Shown: positions 41,322 through 51,613, counted from the stretch's first letter. The stretch: DNA of 52,541 nucleotides from Corallococcus sicarius (GCF_003611735.1 NZ_RAWG01000027.1:1-52541); one strand, 5' to 3'. Made by a program: numbers and translations. The notes: generated from the letters alone by a model not told the origin.

Positions 41322-42777
41322 GGCGCCGCTTGAGCTCCTGGCGCGCTTCGTCCGGGGCGCGCTCATGGAGCATGTCGAGCGCACGACGCTCCATGGCCAC
41401 GGCCTCCGTGCAACGTCCGGTCTGGAAGAACAGGGCCGCCTGGGTGTCCAGGATGAACGCGTTCCCGGGCATCAGCCGCACCGCGCGCAGCGCGGACGCG
41501 AGCCCCTTCTGCGGCTGCAGGGTGCGGGCGTAATACCAGGCGAGGTTGTTGTGGGCGTTGGCGCTGTCCGGCAGCAGCTCCGCGGCACGCTTGCGGGCCT
41601 GCTCCTGCTGGTCGGACAGGTCGCCTTGCGCGTCCAGCACGGCCGCGAGCATGTCCCACGCGCGTCCGTCCTCCGGGTGCTTCTCCACCAGCAGTCGCGC
41701 GAGCTTCAGCTGCTCTGGCTTCTCCATCTTCCCGGACCGCATCTGCTGGGCCTCCACGTGGAGGGGGTCCTCCTTCAACGCCTGATCCAGCTCCAGGTCC
41801 AGCTTGCGCTGGCGCTCCGCCCGGGACGTGTCGCCCGGAGCCCCGGTGAAGAGCAGGCCCCGGATGACGTGCACGTCCGCGGGCTCCAGGAGCCGTGTCT
41901 GGGTTTGCGTGGGCACCGTCGGCAGCGGCTGGGTGGTGATGGCGTAGCGGCCCAGCCGCACGTAGTTCGTGATGGCCTCCTGGTATTGGAGCTCTCCCTG
42001 AAACGCCGCGGCGAAGGCGCGGCGGGGCTCCTCGCCCCGGGACAGCCGGTCCTGGAGGACGCCGAAGCGCTCACCGTGCTCGTTGATCAGGTAGTGCACC
42101 CACAGCCACGCCGAGGCGTAGTGGCGCTGCAGCTCCGCCGTGCTCTGCTGCGTCTTTCCGTCCCACTGCCACAGCTCGTCCAGCGTCAGCCAGCCGTGCG
42201 AGCGCACATACGCGAGCAATGGCAGGCTGGCCCGGCCCAGCACCACGTCGCGGGTGCTGGGCTTGATGGTGACGGTTTGCAGGTAGGACGCCAGGCCTTC
42301 CGAGAGCCAGCGGGGCTGGCGGGGCAGGGCAAAGGCGCTCAGGTAGTGCGCCAGCTCATGCGCCTGGGTCTCCTTGTCGCCGGGGGCGTCTGGCAACAGG
42401 TAGCCGCCATCCCCCGTCATCACCATCAGCGGTCCGTCCGCGTCCTGTCTCACGAAGCCCGCGTACTGGCCGCCGGTGAACTCCTCCAGGTCGCGGGGAT
42501 TGCTCAACAGGACGACGTTGACGCTGCCCGGCGGGTCGAAGTCCGGCCCCCACGCCAGCAGCAGCGCGCGGCGGAACTCCTCCAGCTCCACCGCCGACTG
42601 GGTCGCCGCCTTCTCCTCCAGGTTCGTGCGCACGCGGAAGTGCGCGCTGCGCACCTCGCGCCAGGGACGCCCTCCCTCGGCGGGGCACAAGGCCCTGCTC
42701 GCCGCGCAGCCTGAAAACAACGCCAATGCCAGCCCCAGAATCCCCAAACGCAAGGTCATGCTCGCGGCTTTTGTCAT
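41260..42777 (-). CDS. Lipoprotein with gluzincin-type metallopeptidase and TPR domains
   Basis: The start chosen is ATG 42777 (505 aa); ATG 42759 is an alternative. A lipobox FSGC gives Cys24. The peptidase domain has a zinc site, HELAH at 140-144, and a downstream third ligand, Glu160 (LSEGLASY), the peptidase MA/DUF1570-like arrangement. The C-terminal third has tetratricopeptide-like repeats, with NAHNNLAWYYA and a following NAFILDTQAALFF repeat. It is probably a periplasmic or outer-membrane peptidase or assembly factor. Its 3' end overlaps that of the serine hydrolase by 62 bases. Confidence 0.85.
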   Translation of the reverse strand: MTKAASMTLRLGILGLALALFSGCAASRALCPAEGGRPWREVRSAHFRVRTNLEEKAATQSAVELEEFRRALLLAWGPDFDPPGSVNVVLLSNPRDLEEFTGGQYAGFVRQDADGPLMVMTGDGGYLLPDAPGDKETQAHELAHYLSAFALPRQPRWLSEGLASYLQTVTIKPSTRDVVLGRASLPLLAYVRSHGWLTLDELWQWDGKTQQSTAELQRHYASAWLWVHYLINEHGERFGVLQDRLSRGEEPRRAFAAAFQGELQYQEAITNYVRLGRYAITTQPLPTVPTQTQTRLLEPADVHVIRGLLFTGAPGDTSRAERQRKLDLELDQALKEDPLHVEAQQMRSGKMEKPEQLKLARLLVEKHPEDGRAWDMLAAVLDAQGDLSDQQEQARKRAAELLPDSANAHNNLAWYYARTLQPQKGLASALRAVRLMPGNAFILDTQAALFFQTGRCTEAVAMERRALDMLHERAPDEARQELKRRLTEFETKCVPAPAAPTAKSG

Positions 42778-43056
42778 ATCCACGGGATGAAAGACAGAGG
42801 CCCCGCGCAGGCTTCGCGTGTCGGGCTTTTCCTCGCTTCCCCTCAATCACTGCTCAATCCTTCCACGACCCGGACGGGTCCACGGTCACCCTCACGCGCA
42901 CCGTGGCGAGGCGGAGCGCAGGGGTGGGGCCCGCGGTCCTGCCGGGCGCCGCTGTCGTCTTCCGGACGGTGAACCAGGGCGCGCATCGGGATTCCGACGG
43001 GGGCGCGCGCGTCGTGGGTGACCGCTCCCCTCGCGGTGGGCAACTTCCGCTCCGGC
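42778..43056. other. Divergent intergenic region (279 bp) with an inverted repeat
   Basis: It lies between the TPR peptidase (-) and the UvrA-like gene (+). CCACGGT (42880-42886) and ACCGTGG (42900-42906) form a 7-bp inverted repeat with a 13-base loop. An in-frame GTG at 43018 could extend the UvrA-like protein by 13 residues, but neither start has a good ribosome-binding site. Confidence 0.4.
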
Positions 43057-45603
43057 ATGGCTCCTCCGAAAGCGTCCCGCACCCGAAAGAACTCCGACCC
43101 CTCCGGCTTCGTGCGCGTGCGCGGGGCCCGTGAGCACAACCTGAAGCACGTGGACGTGGACCTCCCGCGCGATGCGCTGGTGGTCTTCACCGGCGTGTCC
43201 GGCTCCGGCAAGTCGTCGCTGGCGTTCGGGACGCTGTATGCCGAAGCACAGCGGCGCTACTTCGAGTCCGTGGCCCCGTATGCCCGGCGCCTGATTGATC
43301 AGGTGGGCGTGCCGGAGGTGGACTCCATCGACGGGCTGCCTCCGGCGGTGGCGCTCCAGCAGCACCGGGGGGCGCCGGGTTCGCGCTCGTCGGTGGGCAG
43401 CGTGACGACGCTGTCGAACTCGGTGCGCATGCTGTACTCGCGCGCCGGGACGTACCCGCCGAAGCTGGGCCGGCTGGACTCCGACGCGTTCTCCCCGAAC
43501 ACGCCCGCGGGGGCCTGTCCCCAGTGCCACGGCATTGGACGGGTGTTCGAGGTGACCGAGCGCTCCATGGTGCCCGACGACAGCCTGAGCATCCGCGAGC
43601 GCGCCGTCGCCGCGTGGCCGCCCGCGTGGCATGGCCAGAACCTGCGCGACATCCTGGTGACGCTTGGCTACGACATCGACAAGCCCTGGCGTGAGTTGTC
43701 GAAGAAGGACCGGCAGTGGATCCTCTTCACCGACGAACAGCCCACCGTTCCCGTCTACGCGGGCTTCACGTCCGCGGAGGTGAAGCGGGCCCTGGCTCGC
43801 AAGGAACCGCCCAGCTACATGGGCACGTTCACCGGCGCGAAGCGCTACGTGATGACCACGTTCGCGACCACGGAGAGCGCGATGATGAAGAAGCGCGTCG
43901 CGCGCTACATGGTGAGCAGTGATTGCTCGCTGTGCCACGGCAAGCGCCTGCGTCGCGAGTCGCTGTCGGTGAAGTTCGCGGGGCTGGACATCGGCGAGCT
44001 GTCCCGACTGCCCTTGGACCAGGTCGCGGGCCTGCTGCGTCCCACGGCGGAGGGGAGGGCGGAGGGCACGGAGGCGATGGCCCGCGAGCACCCGGAGAAG
44101 GTCATCGTCGCCGAGCGCATCACGAAGGACCTGCTGGCGCGCATCCAGGTGCTGACGGACCTGGGCCTGGGCTACCTGTCCCTGGAGCGCAGCACGCCCA
44201 CGCTGTCACCGGGGGAGCTGCAGCGGCTGCGGCTCGCCACGCAGATTCGCTCCAACCTCTTCGGCGTGGTGTACGTGATGGACGAACCCTCCGCGGGCCT
44301 GCACCCGGCGGACACGGAGGCGCTGCTGACGGCGTTGGACCGGCTGAAGGACGCGGGCAATTCGTTGTTCGTGGTGGAGCACGAGGTGGACGTCATCCGC
44401 CACGCGGACTGGATTGTCGACGTGGGGCCCGCCGCGGGTGAGCACGGCGGGCGCGTGCTCTACAGCGGGCCGCCAGAGGGGCTCGCGAAGGTGGAGGCGT
44501 CCCGGACGCGGCGCTACCTCTTCGACGAGGAGGCCGTGCGCCGCCGCGCGCCCCGGAAGGCCGCCGGGCGTCTGCGATTGGAAGGGGTGAAGCGCAACAA
44601 CCTGCGCGGGCTGGACGTGGACTTCCCGCTGGGGGTCTTCACCACCGTCACCGGCGTGTCCGGCTCCGGCAAGTCGAGCCTCGTGAGTCAGGCCCTGGTG
44701 GAGCTGGTGGCCGGGAGGCTGGGCCAGACGCTGGCGCCGGAAGAGGAGGAGGGCGAGCCCCTGGACCGCGAGCCCACGGCGGCGAGTGAAGGCCACATCG
44801 CGGACGGGATGCACGCGCTCAAGCGGCTGGTGACGGTGGACCAGAAGCCCATTGGCCGCACGCCGCGCTCCAACCTGGCCACGTACACGGGCCTGTTCGA
44901 CCACGTGCGCAAGCTGTTCGCGGCGACGCCCCTGGCGAGGTCGCGCAAGTACGGCGCGGGCCGCTTCTCCTTCAACACGGCGGGAGGCCGCTGCGAGACG
45001 TGCGAGGGCGAGGGCTTCGTCAGCGTGGAGCTGCTCTTCCTGCCCAGCGTGTACGCGCCGTGTCCCACGTGTCACGGCACCCGCTACGACCCGAAGACGC
45101 TGGAGGTGAAGTACCGCGAGCGGAACATCGCGGACGTGCTGGGGATGACGGTGGACGGCGCCTTCGACTTCTTCGCCGAGGAGCCGTCCCTGTTGCGGGT
45201 CCTCAAGGTGCTGAAGGACGTGGGGCTGGGCTACCTGCGGTTGGGCCAGCCCGCGACGGAGCTGTCTGGCGGCGAAGCGCAGCGCATCAAGCTGGCCACG
45301 GAGCTGCAGCGCACCCAGCACGGCGACACGCTCTACGTGCTGGACGAGCCCACCACGGGCCTGCACCCGGCGGACGTGGACAAGCTGATGGCGCAGCTGG
45401 AGGGGCTGGTGGACGCCGGCAACACCGTCATCGTCGTGGAGCACGACCTGCGCGTCATCGCCGCCAGCGACCACGTCATCGACGTGGGGCCCGGCGCGGG
45501 CAACGCAGGCGGCCGGGTGGTGGCCCAGGGCACGCCCGAACAGGTGGCGCGGGTGAAGGAGAGCCGCACCGCGCCGTACCTTTCGCGCGTCCTCGGTAGA
45601 TAG
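43057..45603 (+). CDS. uvrA: UvrA-like ABC ATPase (short, UvrA2-type)
   Basis: From ATG 43057 ([11 protein letters not shown]) the protein has 848 residues, about 90 fewer than canonical UvrA, as in UvrA paralogues lacking the UvrB-binding insertion. Walker A motifs (GVSGSGKS) are at about 46-53 and 533-540. Zinc-finger cysteine pairs occur as [21 protein letters not shown] and CPTCHG. The second ABC signature is normal (LSGGEAQ); the first reads LSPGELQ, with Pro for Gly. Walker B strands ([15 protein letters not shown] and [15 protein letters not shown]) are intact. It probably binds damaged DNA or confers drug tolerance as UvrA2/DrrC proteins do. It lies 57 bp before hemE. Confidence 0.9.
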   Translation: MAPPKASRTRKNSDPSGFVRVRGAREHNLKHVDVDLPRDALVVFTGVSGSGKSSLAFGTLYAEAQRRYFESVAPYARRLIDQVGVPEVDSIDGLPPAVALQQHRGAPGSRSSVGSVTTLSNSVRMLYSRAGTYPPKLGRLDSDAFSPNTPAGACPQCHGIGRVFEVTERSMVPDDSLSIRERAVAAWPPAWHGQNLRDILVTLGYDIDKPWRELSKKDRQWILFTDEQPTVPVYAGFTSAEVKRALARKEPPSYMGTFTGAKRYVMTTFATTESAMMKKRVARYMVSSDCSLCHGKRLRRESLSVKFAGLDIGELSRLPLDQVAGLLRPTAEGRAEGTEAMAREHPEKVIVAERITKDLLARIQVLTDLGLGYLSLERSTPTLSPGELQRLRLATQIRSNLFGVVYVMDEPSAGLHPADTEALLTALDRLKDAGNSLFVVEHEVDVIRHADWIVDVGPAAGEHGGRVLYSGPPEGLAKVEASRTRRYLFDEEAVRRRAPRKAAGRLRLEGVKRNNLRGLDVDFPLGVFTTVTGVSGSGKSSLVSQALVELVAGRLGQTLAPEEEEGEPLDREPTAASEGHIADGMHALKRLVTVDQKPIGRTPRSNLATYTGLFDHVRKLFAATPLARSRKYGAGRFSFNTAGGRCETCEGEGFVSVELLFLPSVYAPCPTCHGTRYDPKTLEVKYRERNIADVLGMTVDGAFDFFAEEPSLLRVLKVLKDVGLGYLRLGQPATELSGGEAQRIKLATELQRTQHGDTLYVLDEPTTGLHPADVDKLMAQLEGLVDAGNTVIVVEHDLRVIAASDHVIDVGPGAGNAGGRVVAQGTPEQVARVKESRTAPYLSRVLGR

Positions 45604-45660
45604 GGTACATCCAGGGCCCGTGAAGCTCCCGACTCCCTCCCACCCCCACAAGGTGACGAC

Positions 45661-46707
45661 GTGAACGACCGACTCCTGCGCACGGCGCGCCGCCAGCCCA
45701 CCGACACCACCCCCGTGTGGCTGATGCGGCAGGCGGGCCGCTACCTGCCCGAGTACCGCGCCATCCGCGGCAACATCGCGTTCCTGGACCTCTGCAAGAA
45801 CCCGGACCTGGCCGCGGAGGTCACCGTGCAGCCCGTCACCCGGCTGGGCGTGGACGCGGCCATCATCTTCTCCGACATCCTCATCCCCGTGGAGGCCATG
45901 GGCATCCACCTGGAGCTCGGGGACAAGGGGCCGCACTTCCCCAACCCCCTGCGCACCGCCGCGGACATCGACAAGCTGGGCGTCCCGGACCCCGTCGAAG
46001 GCACCGGCTTCGTCGCCGAGGCCATCCGCCGCACGCGCAAGGCCCTCAACGACTCCGTGCCCGTCATCGGCTTCGCGGGCGCGCCCTTCACCCTGGCCGC
46101 GTACATGGTCGAGGGCGGCGGCTCCAAGAGCTACATCGTCATCAAGCGCCTGCTCTTCGAGCAGCCGGAGCTGGCGCACCGCCTGTTCCAGAAGCTCACC
46201 GACACCCTCATCCCGTACCTCAAGATGCAGGTGGAGGCCGGCGCCAGCATCGTTCAAATCTTCGACTCGTGGGGCGGTGAGCTGTCCCCCTACGACTTCG
46301 AGCGCTTCAGCCTGCCGTACCTCACCCGCATGGTGACGGAGCTCAAGGCCACCGGCGTGCCCGTCATCCTCTTCGGCACCAACATGACGCCGCACCTGCC
46401 GCTGCTGAAGCGCACCGGCGCGGACGTCATCGGCCTGGACTGGCGCGTGAACGTGGACGAGGGCCGCCGCATCCTCGGGCCGGACGTCGCCACGCAGGGC
46501 AACCTGGACCCGCTGCACCTCTTCCTCCCCCGCGAGGAGCTGGATGCCCGGGTGAAGGACATCCTCGGCCGCGCGGGCCCCATCGGGCACATCTTCAACC
46601 TGGGCCACGGCATCCTCCCGCCCAGCGACCCGGACGCCGCGAAGTTCCTCGTGGACGCCGTGCACCGCCACGGCACCGCCCTGCGCCAGGGCATCGCCCT
46701 GCGGTAG
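45661..46707 (+). CDS. hemE: Uroporphyrinogen decarboxylase
   Basis: A GTG start at 45661 follows AAGGTGA and gives 348 residues, the normal HemE length. The signature PVWLMRQAGRYLPEYR is at about 18-33, the FSDIL substrate-site Asp follows, and GGGSKSY and GNLDP also match. It decarboxylates uroporphyrinogen III to coproporphyrinogen III in haem synthesis, in the cytoplasm. The window encodes a di-haem protein, but nothing links hemE specifically to it. Confidence 0.96.
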   Translation: MNDRLLRTARRQPTDTTPVWLMRQAGRYLPEYRAIRGNIAFLDLCKNPDLAAEVTVQPVTRLGVDAAIIFSDILIPVEAMGIHLELGDKGPHFPNPLRTAADIDKLGVPDPVEGTGFVAEAIRRTRKALNDSVPVIGFAGAPFTLAAYMVEGGGSKSYIVIKRLLFEQPELAHRLFQKLTDTLIPYLKMQVEAGASIVQIFDSWGGELSPYDFERFSLPYLTRMVTELKATGVPVILFGTNMTPHLPLLKRTGADVIGLDWRVNVDEGRRILGPDVATQGNLDPLHLFLPREELDARVKDILGRAGPIGHIFNLGHGILPPSDPDAAKFLVDAVHRHGTALRQGIALR

Positions 46708-46758
46708 CACCCCCCTGCCTCCCTGGAGGGGCCGCCCGCCCGCCCGCCTGCCCGGCAG

Positions 46759-46810
46759 TTGACTCTTGAATCAATCCGGCATTGACGCGGCGCATCGTCG
46801 GTCGTTAGAA
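46759..46810 (+). promoter_or_regulatory. Candidate promoter/operator region of fadIJ
   Basis: The stretch holds TTGAATCAA (46766-46774, a perfect 9-base palindrome) overlapping TCAAT-CCGGC-ATTGA (46771-46785). TTGACG (46782-46787) is a good -35, but the -10 at 17-base spacing (TTAGAA) is poor. The stacked TTGA/TCAA half-sites suggest a repressor site; they are spaced differently from the 19-bp palindromes near the TetR. Confidence 0.35.
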
Positions 46811-46844
46811 GCGCCTCACTCGTCGCACAGAGGGTGAGGCACAC

Positions 46845-48146
46845 ATGGCAAGCGAGAAGCGCAACGGCCACCGTCGGGTGGCCATCGTTCGCGGATTGCG
46901 GACGCCGTTCGCGAAGGCGGGCACCGTCTTCGCGGGACTGACGGCGCTGGACCTGGGCCGCATGGTGGTCCAGGAGCTGGTGCAGCGCACCGACCTGGAT
47001 CCGAACGAAATCAACCAGGTCGTCTTCGGCCAGGTCATCCCCACGCTGACGGCGCCGTCCATCGCGCGTGAGGTCGTGCTGGCCGCGGGCCTGCCCAAGC
47101 GCATTGACGCCTTCACGGTGTCGCGCGCCTGCGCCACGTCCATCCAGGCGCTGGTGGCGGGAGCGAACGCCATCGCGCTGGGGGACGCGGACGTCATCAT
47201 CGCGGGCGGCACCGAGTCCATGTCGGACGCGCCCATCTTCACGAGCCGCCCGCTGGCGCACGCGCTCGTCGCGTCGTCCAAGGGCAAGAGCCTGCCGGAC
47301 AAGCTCAAGCCCTTCCAGAAGCTCAAGGGCAAGGACCTGCTCCCCGTGCCCCCCGCCATCGCCGAGTACTCCACCGGCGAGACGATGGGTGAGAGCGCGG
47401 AGAAGATGGCCAAGGAGAACGGCATCAGCCGCGAGGAGCAGGACCTCATCGCCTTCAACTCGCACCAGAACGCGGCGAAGGCGTGGAAGGAGGGCCGCTT
47501 CAACGACGAGGTGATGCACGTCCTCGTGCCGCCCAAGTACGAGCAGTCCGCCACGAAGGACAACATCGTGCGCGAGGACACCAGCCTGGACGCGCTGTCC
47601 AAGCTCAAGCCGGTGTTCGACCGCCGCTATGGCAGCGTCACCGCCGGCAACGCGTCCCCGCTCACCGACGGCGCCGCGGCGCTCATCCTGATGAGCGAGG
47701 AGAAGGCGAAGGCGCTGGGCTACGAGCCGCTGGGCTTCCTGCGCTCGCACGCGTTCGCGGCCACGGACCCGGGGGACCAGCTGCTCCAGGGCCCGGCGTA
47801 CGCGGCGCCCGTGGCGCTCAAGCGCGCGGGGATGAAGCTCGCGGACATCGACCTGGTGGAGATGCACGAGGCCTTCGCCGCGCAGGTGGCGAGCAACATC
47901 CAGGCGCTGGCGTCGAAGGAGTTCGCGAAGAAGGCGGGCTTCAGCGGCCCCGTGGGCGAGGTGGACCGCTCGCGGCTGAACGTGACGGGCGGCTCCATCT
48001 CCATTGGCCACCCGTTCGGGGCCACGGGGGCGCGCATCGTCACGCAGGCCCTCAACGAGCTGAAGCGTCGGAACAAGAACACGGTGCTGTGCACCGTCTG
48101 CGCCGCGGGCGGGCTGGGCGCCGCGGTCATCCTGGAGCGTGCGTGA
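46845..48146 (+). CDS. fadI: Acetyl-CoA acyltransferase FadI (thiolase)
   Basis: ATG 46845 after GTGAGG gives 433 residues, the FadI length. The nucleophile is Cys96 (SRACATS); GHPFGATG and the terminal TVCAAGGLG supply His and the second Cys. It performs the last step of beta-oxidation on 3-ketoacyl-CoA. Its TGA overlaps the ATG of fadJ (TGATG), so the two are coupled. It is the second thiolase in the window and is clearly diverged from the one at 13646-14857. Confidence 0.95.
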   Translation: MASEKRNGHRRVAIVRGLRTPFAKAGTVFAGLTALDLGRMVVQELVQRTDLDPNEINQVVFGQVIPTLTAPSIAREVVLAAGLPKRIDAFTVSRACATSIQALVAGANAIALGDADVIIAGGTESMSDAPIFTSRPLAHALVASSKGKSLPDKLKPFQKLKGKDLLPVPPAIAEYSTGETMGESAEKMAKENGISREEQDLIAFNSHQNAAKAWKEGRFNDEVMHVLVPPKYEQSATKDNIVREDTSLDALSKLKPVFDRRYGSVTAGNASPLTDGAAALILMSEEKAKALGYEPLGFLRSHAFAATDPGDQLLQGPAYAAPVALKRAGMKLADIDLVEMHEAFAAQVASNIQALASKEFAKKAGFSGPVGEVDRSRLNVTGGSISIGHPFGATGARIVTQALNELKRRNKNTVLCTVCAAGGLGAAVILERA

Positions 48147-50383
48147 TGGCGACCAAGCATGAAGAGGTCGAGGCGAAGCAGGGCTTGAGCTACGACGTCA
48201 CGGACGGCGTCGCGGTCATCACCGTGGACCAGCCGGGCGCGCCGGTGAACACGCTGTCCCCGGAAGTGGGCACCGCGTTCACCCAGCTGCTGGAGCAGGC
48301 GGAGCGCGACCCGGCCGTGAAGGCCGTGGTGTTCATCTCCGGCAAGAAGGACAACTTCGTCGCCGGCGCCAACATCGACTTCCTCCAGACCATCAAGTCC
48401 CCGGATGAAGTCGTGGCCATCAGCCGCGCGGCGCACGCGCAGTTCGACAGGCTGGAGGCCTTCCCCAAGCCCGTGGTCGCGGCCATCCACGGCGCGTGCC
48501 TGGGCGGCGGCCTGGAGTGGGCGCTCGCGTGCCACTACCGCATCGCCACCGACAGCCCCAAGACGAGCCTGGGCCTGCCGGAGACGCAGCTGGGCCTCAT
48601 CCCCGGCGCGGGCGGCACGCAGCGGCTGCCGGCGCTCATCGGCGCGCAGGCGGCCCTGGACCTCATCCTCACGGGCAAGAACGTGAAGGCGTCCAAGGCG
48701 AAGAAGCTGGGCGTCGTGGATGAAGTGGTTCCCGTGCCCATGCTGAAGGCGCTCGCGGTGCGGCGCGCGGCGGAGCTGGCGGCGGGCACGCTCAAGGTGG
48801 AGCGCGCGCACCAGGGCTTCAAGGCGGTGGCGCAGAGCGGCAAGACGAAGGGCCTCGCCGGCTTCTTCCAGGGCCTCATCAGCAAGGACCTGTGGGCGGA
48901 GGCCGCGCTGGAGGACAACCCGATTGGCCGCAAGGTGCTCTTCGACCAGGCGAAGAAGGCGCTCCTGAAGAAGACGCGCGGCAAGTACCCCGCGCAGGAG
49001 AAGGCCCTTCAAGTGATCCGCGTGGGCCTGGAGTCCGGGCGCAAGGCGGGCCTGGAGGCCGAGGCGAAGGCGTTCGGTGAGCTGGTGTTCACGGACGTGT
49101 CGCGGCGGCTGGTGGAGATCTTCTTCGCCACGACGGCGCTGAAGAAGGAGAACGGCACCGCCAACCCCAGCGTGAAGCCGCGCGAGGTGAAGAAGGTGGG
49201 CGTGCTGGGCGGCGGCCTGATGGGCGGCGGCATCGCCTACGTGGCGGGCGTGCTCCAGGGCGTGCCGGTGCGCGTGAAGGACCGGGACGACGCGGGCGCG
49301 GGCCGCGCGCTCAAGCAGGTGCAGACCGTGCTGGATGAGCGCGTGAAGCGCCGCTCGCTCACGCACCGCGAGGCGTCCGCGAAGCTTTCGAACATCAGCG
49401 CGACCACGGACTACAGCGGCTTCAAGTCGGTGGACCTCATCATCGAGGCGGTGTTCGAGGACCTGAAGCTCAAGCACCAGGTCATCGCGGAGGTGGAGGC
49501 CGTCACCGGCCCGGACACCATCTTCGCGTCCAACACCTCCAGCCTCCCGATTGGCGACCTGGCGAAGGGCAGCAAGCGCCCCGCGCAGGTGATCGGGATG
49601 CATTACTTCAGCCCGGTCCACAAGATGCCGCTGTTGGAGATCATCACGCACCCGGGCACCGCGGAGTGGGTGACGGCCACCTGCGTGGACGTGGGCCGCA
49701 AGCAGGGCAAGACGGTCATCGTCGTCAACGACGGGCCGGGCTTCTACACGTCGCGCGTGCTGGCGCCGTACATGAACGAGGCGGCGTACCTGCTGGCGGA
49801 AGGGGCGGACATCGTCCAGTTGGACAAGGCGCTCGTGGACTTCGGCTTCCCGGTGGGGCCCATCACCCTTCTGGACGAGGTGGGCATCGACGTGGCCCAG
49901 AAGGTGGGCCCCATCATGGAGGCCGCGTTCGGCAAGCGGATGTCCGCGCCCAAGGCGCTGGAGGGCGTGGTGTCCGACGGCCGCCTGGGCCGCAAGACGC
50001 AGAAGGGCTTCTACCTGTACGAGAACGGGAAGAAGCAGGACGTGGACCCCGCCGTCTACCTGCTCCTGCCGCACGGCAAGGACCGCAAGGCGATGGACCC
50101 CACGGAGATGGCGGAGCGTTGCGCGCTGCAGATGGTCAACGAGGCCATCCGCTGCCTGGGCGAGGGCATCCTGCGCAGCCCCCGCGACGGCGACGTGGGC
50201 GCCATCTTCGGCCTGGGCTTCCCGCCGTTCCTGGGAGGCCCGCTGCGCTACGCGGACAGCCTGGGCCCGGCCAACCTGCTGCGCAAGCTGGAGCACTACC
50301 AGGACAAGTACGGCGAGCGCTTCACGCCCGCGCCCCTGCTGGTGGAGAAGGTGAAGGCCGGCAAGGGCTTCTACGAGGCCTGA
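48146..50383 (+). CDS. fadJ: Fatty acid oxidation complex alpha subunit FadJ
   Basis: I start at ATG 48146, coupled to fadI (745 aa). The crotonase domain (about 1-190) has the FVAGANIDF oxyanion loop and both Glu sites (GGGLEWAL and GLPETQLG). The dehydrogenase domain has the NAD motif GGGLMG at 355-360, SNTSSLPI and GMHYFSP, then the C-terminal helical domains ending FLGGPLRYAD. It hydrates enoyl-CoAs and oxidises 3-hydroxyacyl-CoAs together with FadI. This pair is probably the general beta-oxidation complex, while the 11431-14857 pair belongs to the regulated operon. Confidence 0.95.
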   Translation: MATKHEEVEAKQGLSYDVTDGVAVITVDQPGAPVNTLSPEVGTAFTQLLEQAERDPAVKAVVFISGKKDNFVAGANIDFLQTIKSPDEVVAISRAAHAQFDRLEAFPKPVVAAIHGACLGGGLEWALACHYRIATDSPKTSLGLPETQLGLIPGAGGTQRLPALIGAQAALDLILTGKNVKASKAKKLGVVDEVVPVPMLKALAVRRAAELAAGTLKVERAHQGFKAVAQSGKTKGLAGFFQGLISKDLWAEAALEDNPIGRKVLFDQAKKALLKKTRGKYPAQEKALQVIRVGLESGRKAGLEAEAKAFGELVFTDVSRRLVEIFFATTALKKENGTANPSVKPREVKKVGVLGGGLMGGGIAYVAGVLQGVPVRVKDRDDAGAGRALKQVQTVLDERVKRRSLTHREASAKLSNISATTDYSGFKSVDLIIEAVFEDLKLKHQVIAEVEAVTGPDTIFASNTSSLPIGDLAKGSKRPAQVIGMHYFSPVHKMPLLEIITHPGTAEWVTATCVDVGRKQGKTVIVVNDGPGFYTSRVLAPYMNEAAYLLAEGADIVQLDKALVDFGFPVGPITLLDEVGIDVAQKVGPIMEAAFGKRMSAPKALEGVVSDGRLGRKTQKGFYLYENGKKQDVDPAVYLLLPHGKDRKAMDPTEMAERCALQMVNEAIRCLGEGILRSPRDGDVGAIFGLGFPPFLGGPLRYADSLGPANLLRKLEHYQDKYGERFTPAPLLVEKVKAGKGFYEA

Positions 50384-50482
50384 GCAGGTGACGGACCGGG
50401 GCGGGGGAGGGGCTTGAAGGCTCTCCCTGGCCCGGGCCCCGCTTGACGGCGGGGGCGGTTCTGGACCAAGGGCATCCCCTGA

Positions 50483-51613
50483 ATGGTCCGCTCCGCCCCC
50501 CGTACCGTCCTGACCGCCGGGCTCGCCGCCCTGGTGGTGTGCACCGCGCTGGTGACGGTGTCCGCGCTCGTCTTCCCGCAGGGCTACAGCCCCGCGCGGC
50601 TGACGTGGCCGGGCGCCCCCACGCTCCTTGGCTGGGCGCACTTCGACGCCGGCTGGTACGCGAGCATCGCCACGGAGGGCTACCGCTACACGCCCGGTCA
50701 GCAGAGCCCGGTGGCCTTCTTCCCGCTGTACCCGCTGGTGCTGCGCGGCCTGGGCCTGCTGCACGTGGACACGTTCCTCGCGGGGATGCTCGTCACCATG
50801 GTGTGCGGGCTGGGGGCGCTCTACGTCTTCACGCTGTGGGCCCGCACGCGGGCGGACGAGGAGTCCTCACGCCACGCAGGGCTGCTGCTGGCGTTCTACC
50901 CGTTCGCGTTCTTCCTCTACGGGGCGATGTATTCGGACGCGCTGTTCCTGCTGCTCGTCATCGCGGCGTTCCTGCTGCTGGAGCGGGGGCAGTTGGGGTG
51001 GGCGGTGCTGCTGGCCGCCGTGGCCACCGCGGCGCGGCCCGTGGCGCCCGCGCTGGTGGTGGGGTTGCTCGCGCGGCGGCTGGAGTGGAAGCACGAGCGC
51101 GGCCTCAAGTGGAGCGCAGTGGACCTGCTGCCGGTGCTGGCGGCGGCGGGCTTCGTGCTCTACATGCTCTACCAGTGGCAGGCCTTCGGGGAGCCCTTCG
51201 CGTTCGTGAAGGTGCAGTCCGCCCCGGGGTGGGATCAGCAGCCGGGCTGGCGCACCTGGGTGAAGCTGCGCTGGTTCCAGGGCTTCAGCCGGGACATGCC
51301 GTTGTCGGATGGCCTGCGGCTCGTGGGGCACGCGGCCTTCACCCTGGGGGCGCTCGCGCTGGTGTGGCCGTGCGCGAAGCGGCTGGGGTGGGGCTATGGC
51401 GTCTACGTGCTGGCCATCGTGGGACTGCCCGCCCTGTCCAGCAAGGACTTCATGGGCATGGGGCGCTACCTGCTGGCGGCCTTCCCGCTGTTCCTCACGC
51501 TGGCGCTGCTCCTGCGGGAGCGGCCGAGGTGGCGCCTGGGCGTGCTCGCCACGAGCGCGGTGTTGATGCTGGCGCTGACGGTGGCGTACGGCGCCGCGGA
51601 GTACGTGTCATGA
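50483..51613 (+). CDS. PIG-V/GPI18-like mannosyltransferase, polytopic
   Basis: The 376-residue protein (ATG 50483) has about nine hydrophobic helices. HFDAGWYASIATEGY at about 53-67 has the conserved Asp of GT-C family PIG-V-like enzymes, followed by VAFFPLYPL, LYGAMYSDALF and a late MGRYLLAAFP. Such enzymes use dolichol/polyprenyl-phosphate sugars on the outer face of the membrane. Its stop overlaps the methyltransferase start by ATGA. The acceptor is unknown; a cell-surface glycolipid or protein is likely. Confidence 0.85.
   Translation: MVRSAPRTVLTAGLAALVVCTALVTVSALVFPQGYSPARLTWPGAPTLLGWAHFDAGWYASIATEGYRYTPGQQSPVAFFPLYPLVLRGLGLLHVDTFLAGMLVTMVCGLGALYVFTLWARTRADEESSRHAGLLLAFYPFAFFLYGAMYSDALFLLLVIAAFLLLERGQLGWAVLLAAVATAARPVAPALVVGLLARRLEWKHERGLKWSAVDLLPVLAAAGFVLYMLYQWQAFGEPFAFVKVQSAPGWDQQPGWRTWVKLRWFQGFSRDMPLSDGLRLVGHAAFTLGALALVWPCAKRLGWGYGVYVLAIVGLPALSSKDFMGMGRYLLAAFPLFLTLALLLRERPRWRLGVLATSAVLMLALTVAYGAAEYVS

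Noticed and set aside
44206-46710. 834-codon open frame on the minus strand opposite uvrA and hemE
   Set aside because: Spans two well-supported plus genes and has antisense composition.
50384-50460. GC-rich imperfect hairpin after fadJ as a terminator
   Set aside because: The stem is interrupted and there is no T-tract; evidence is too weak to list.
47720-50764. 1014-codon open frame on the minus strand opposite fadIJ
   Set aside because: Mirror image of the fadI/fadJ codon bias; no motif.
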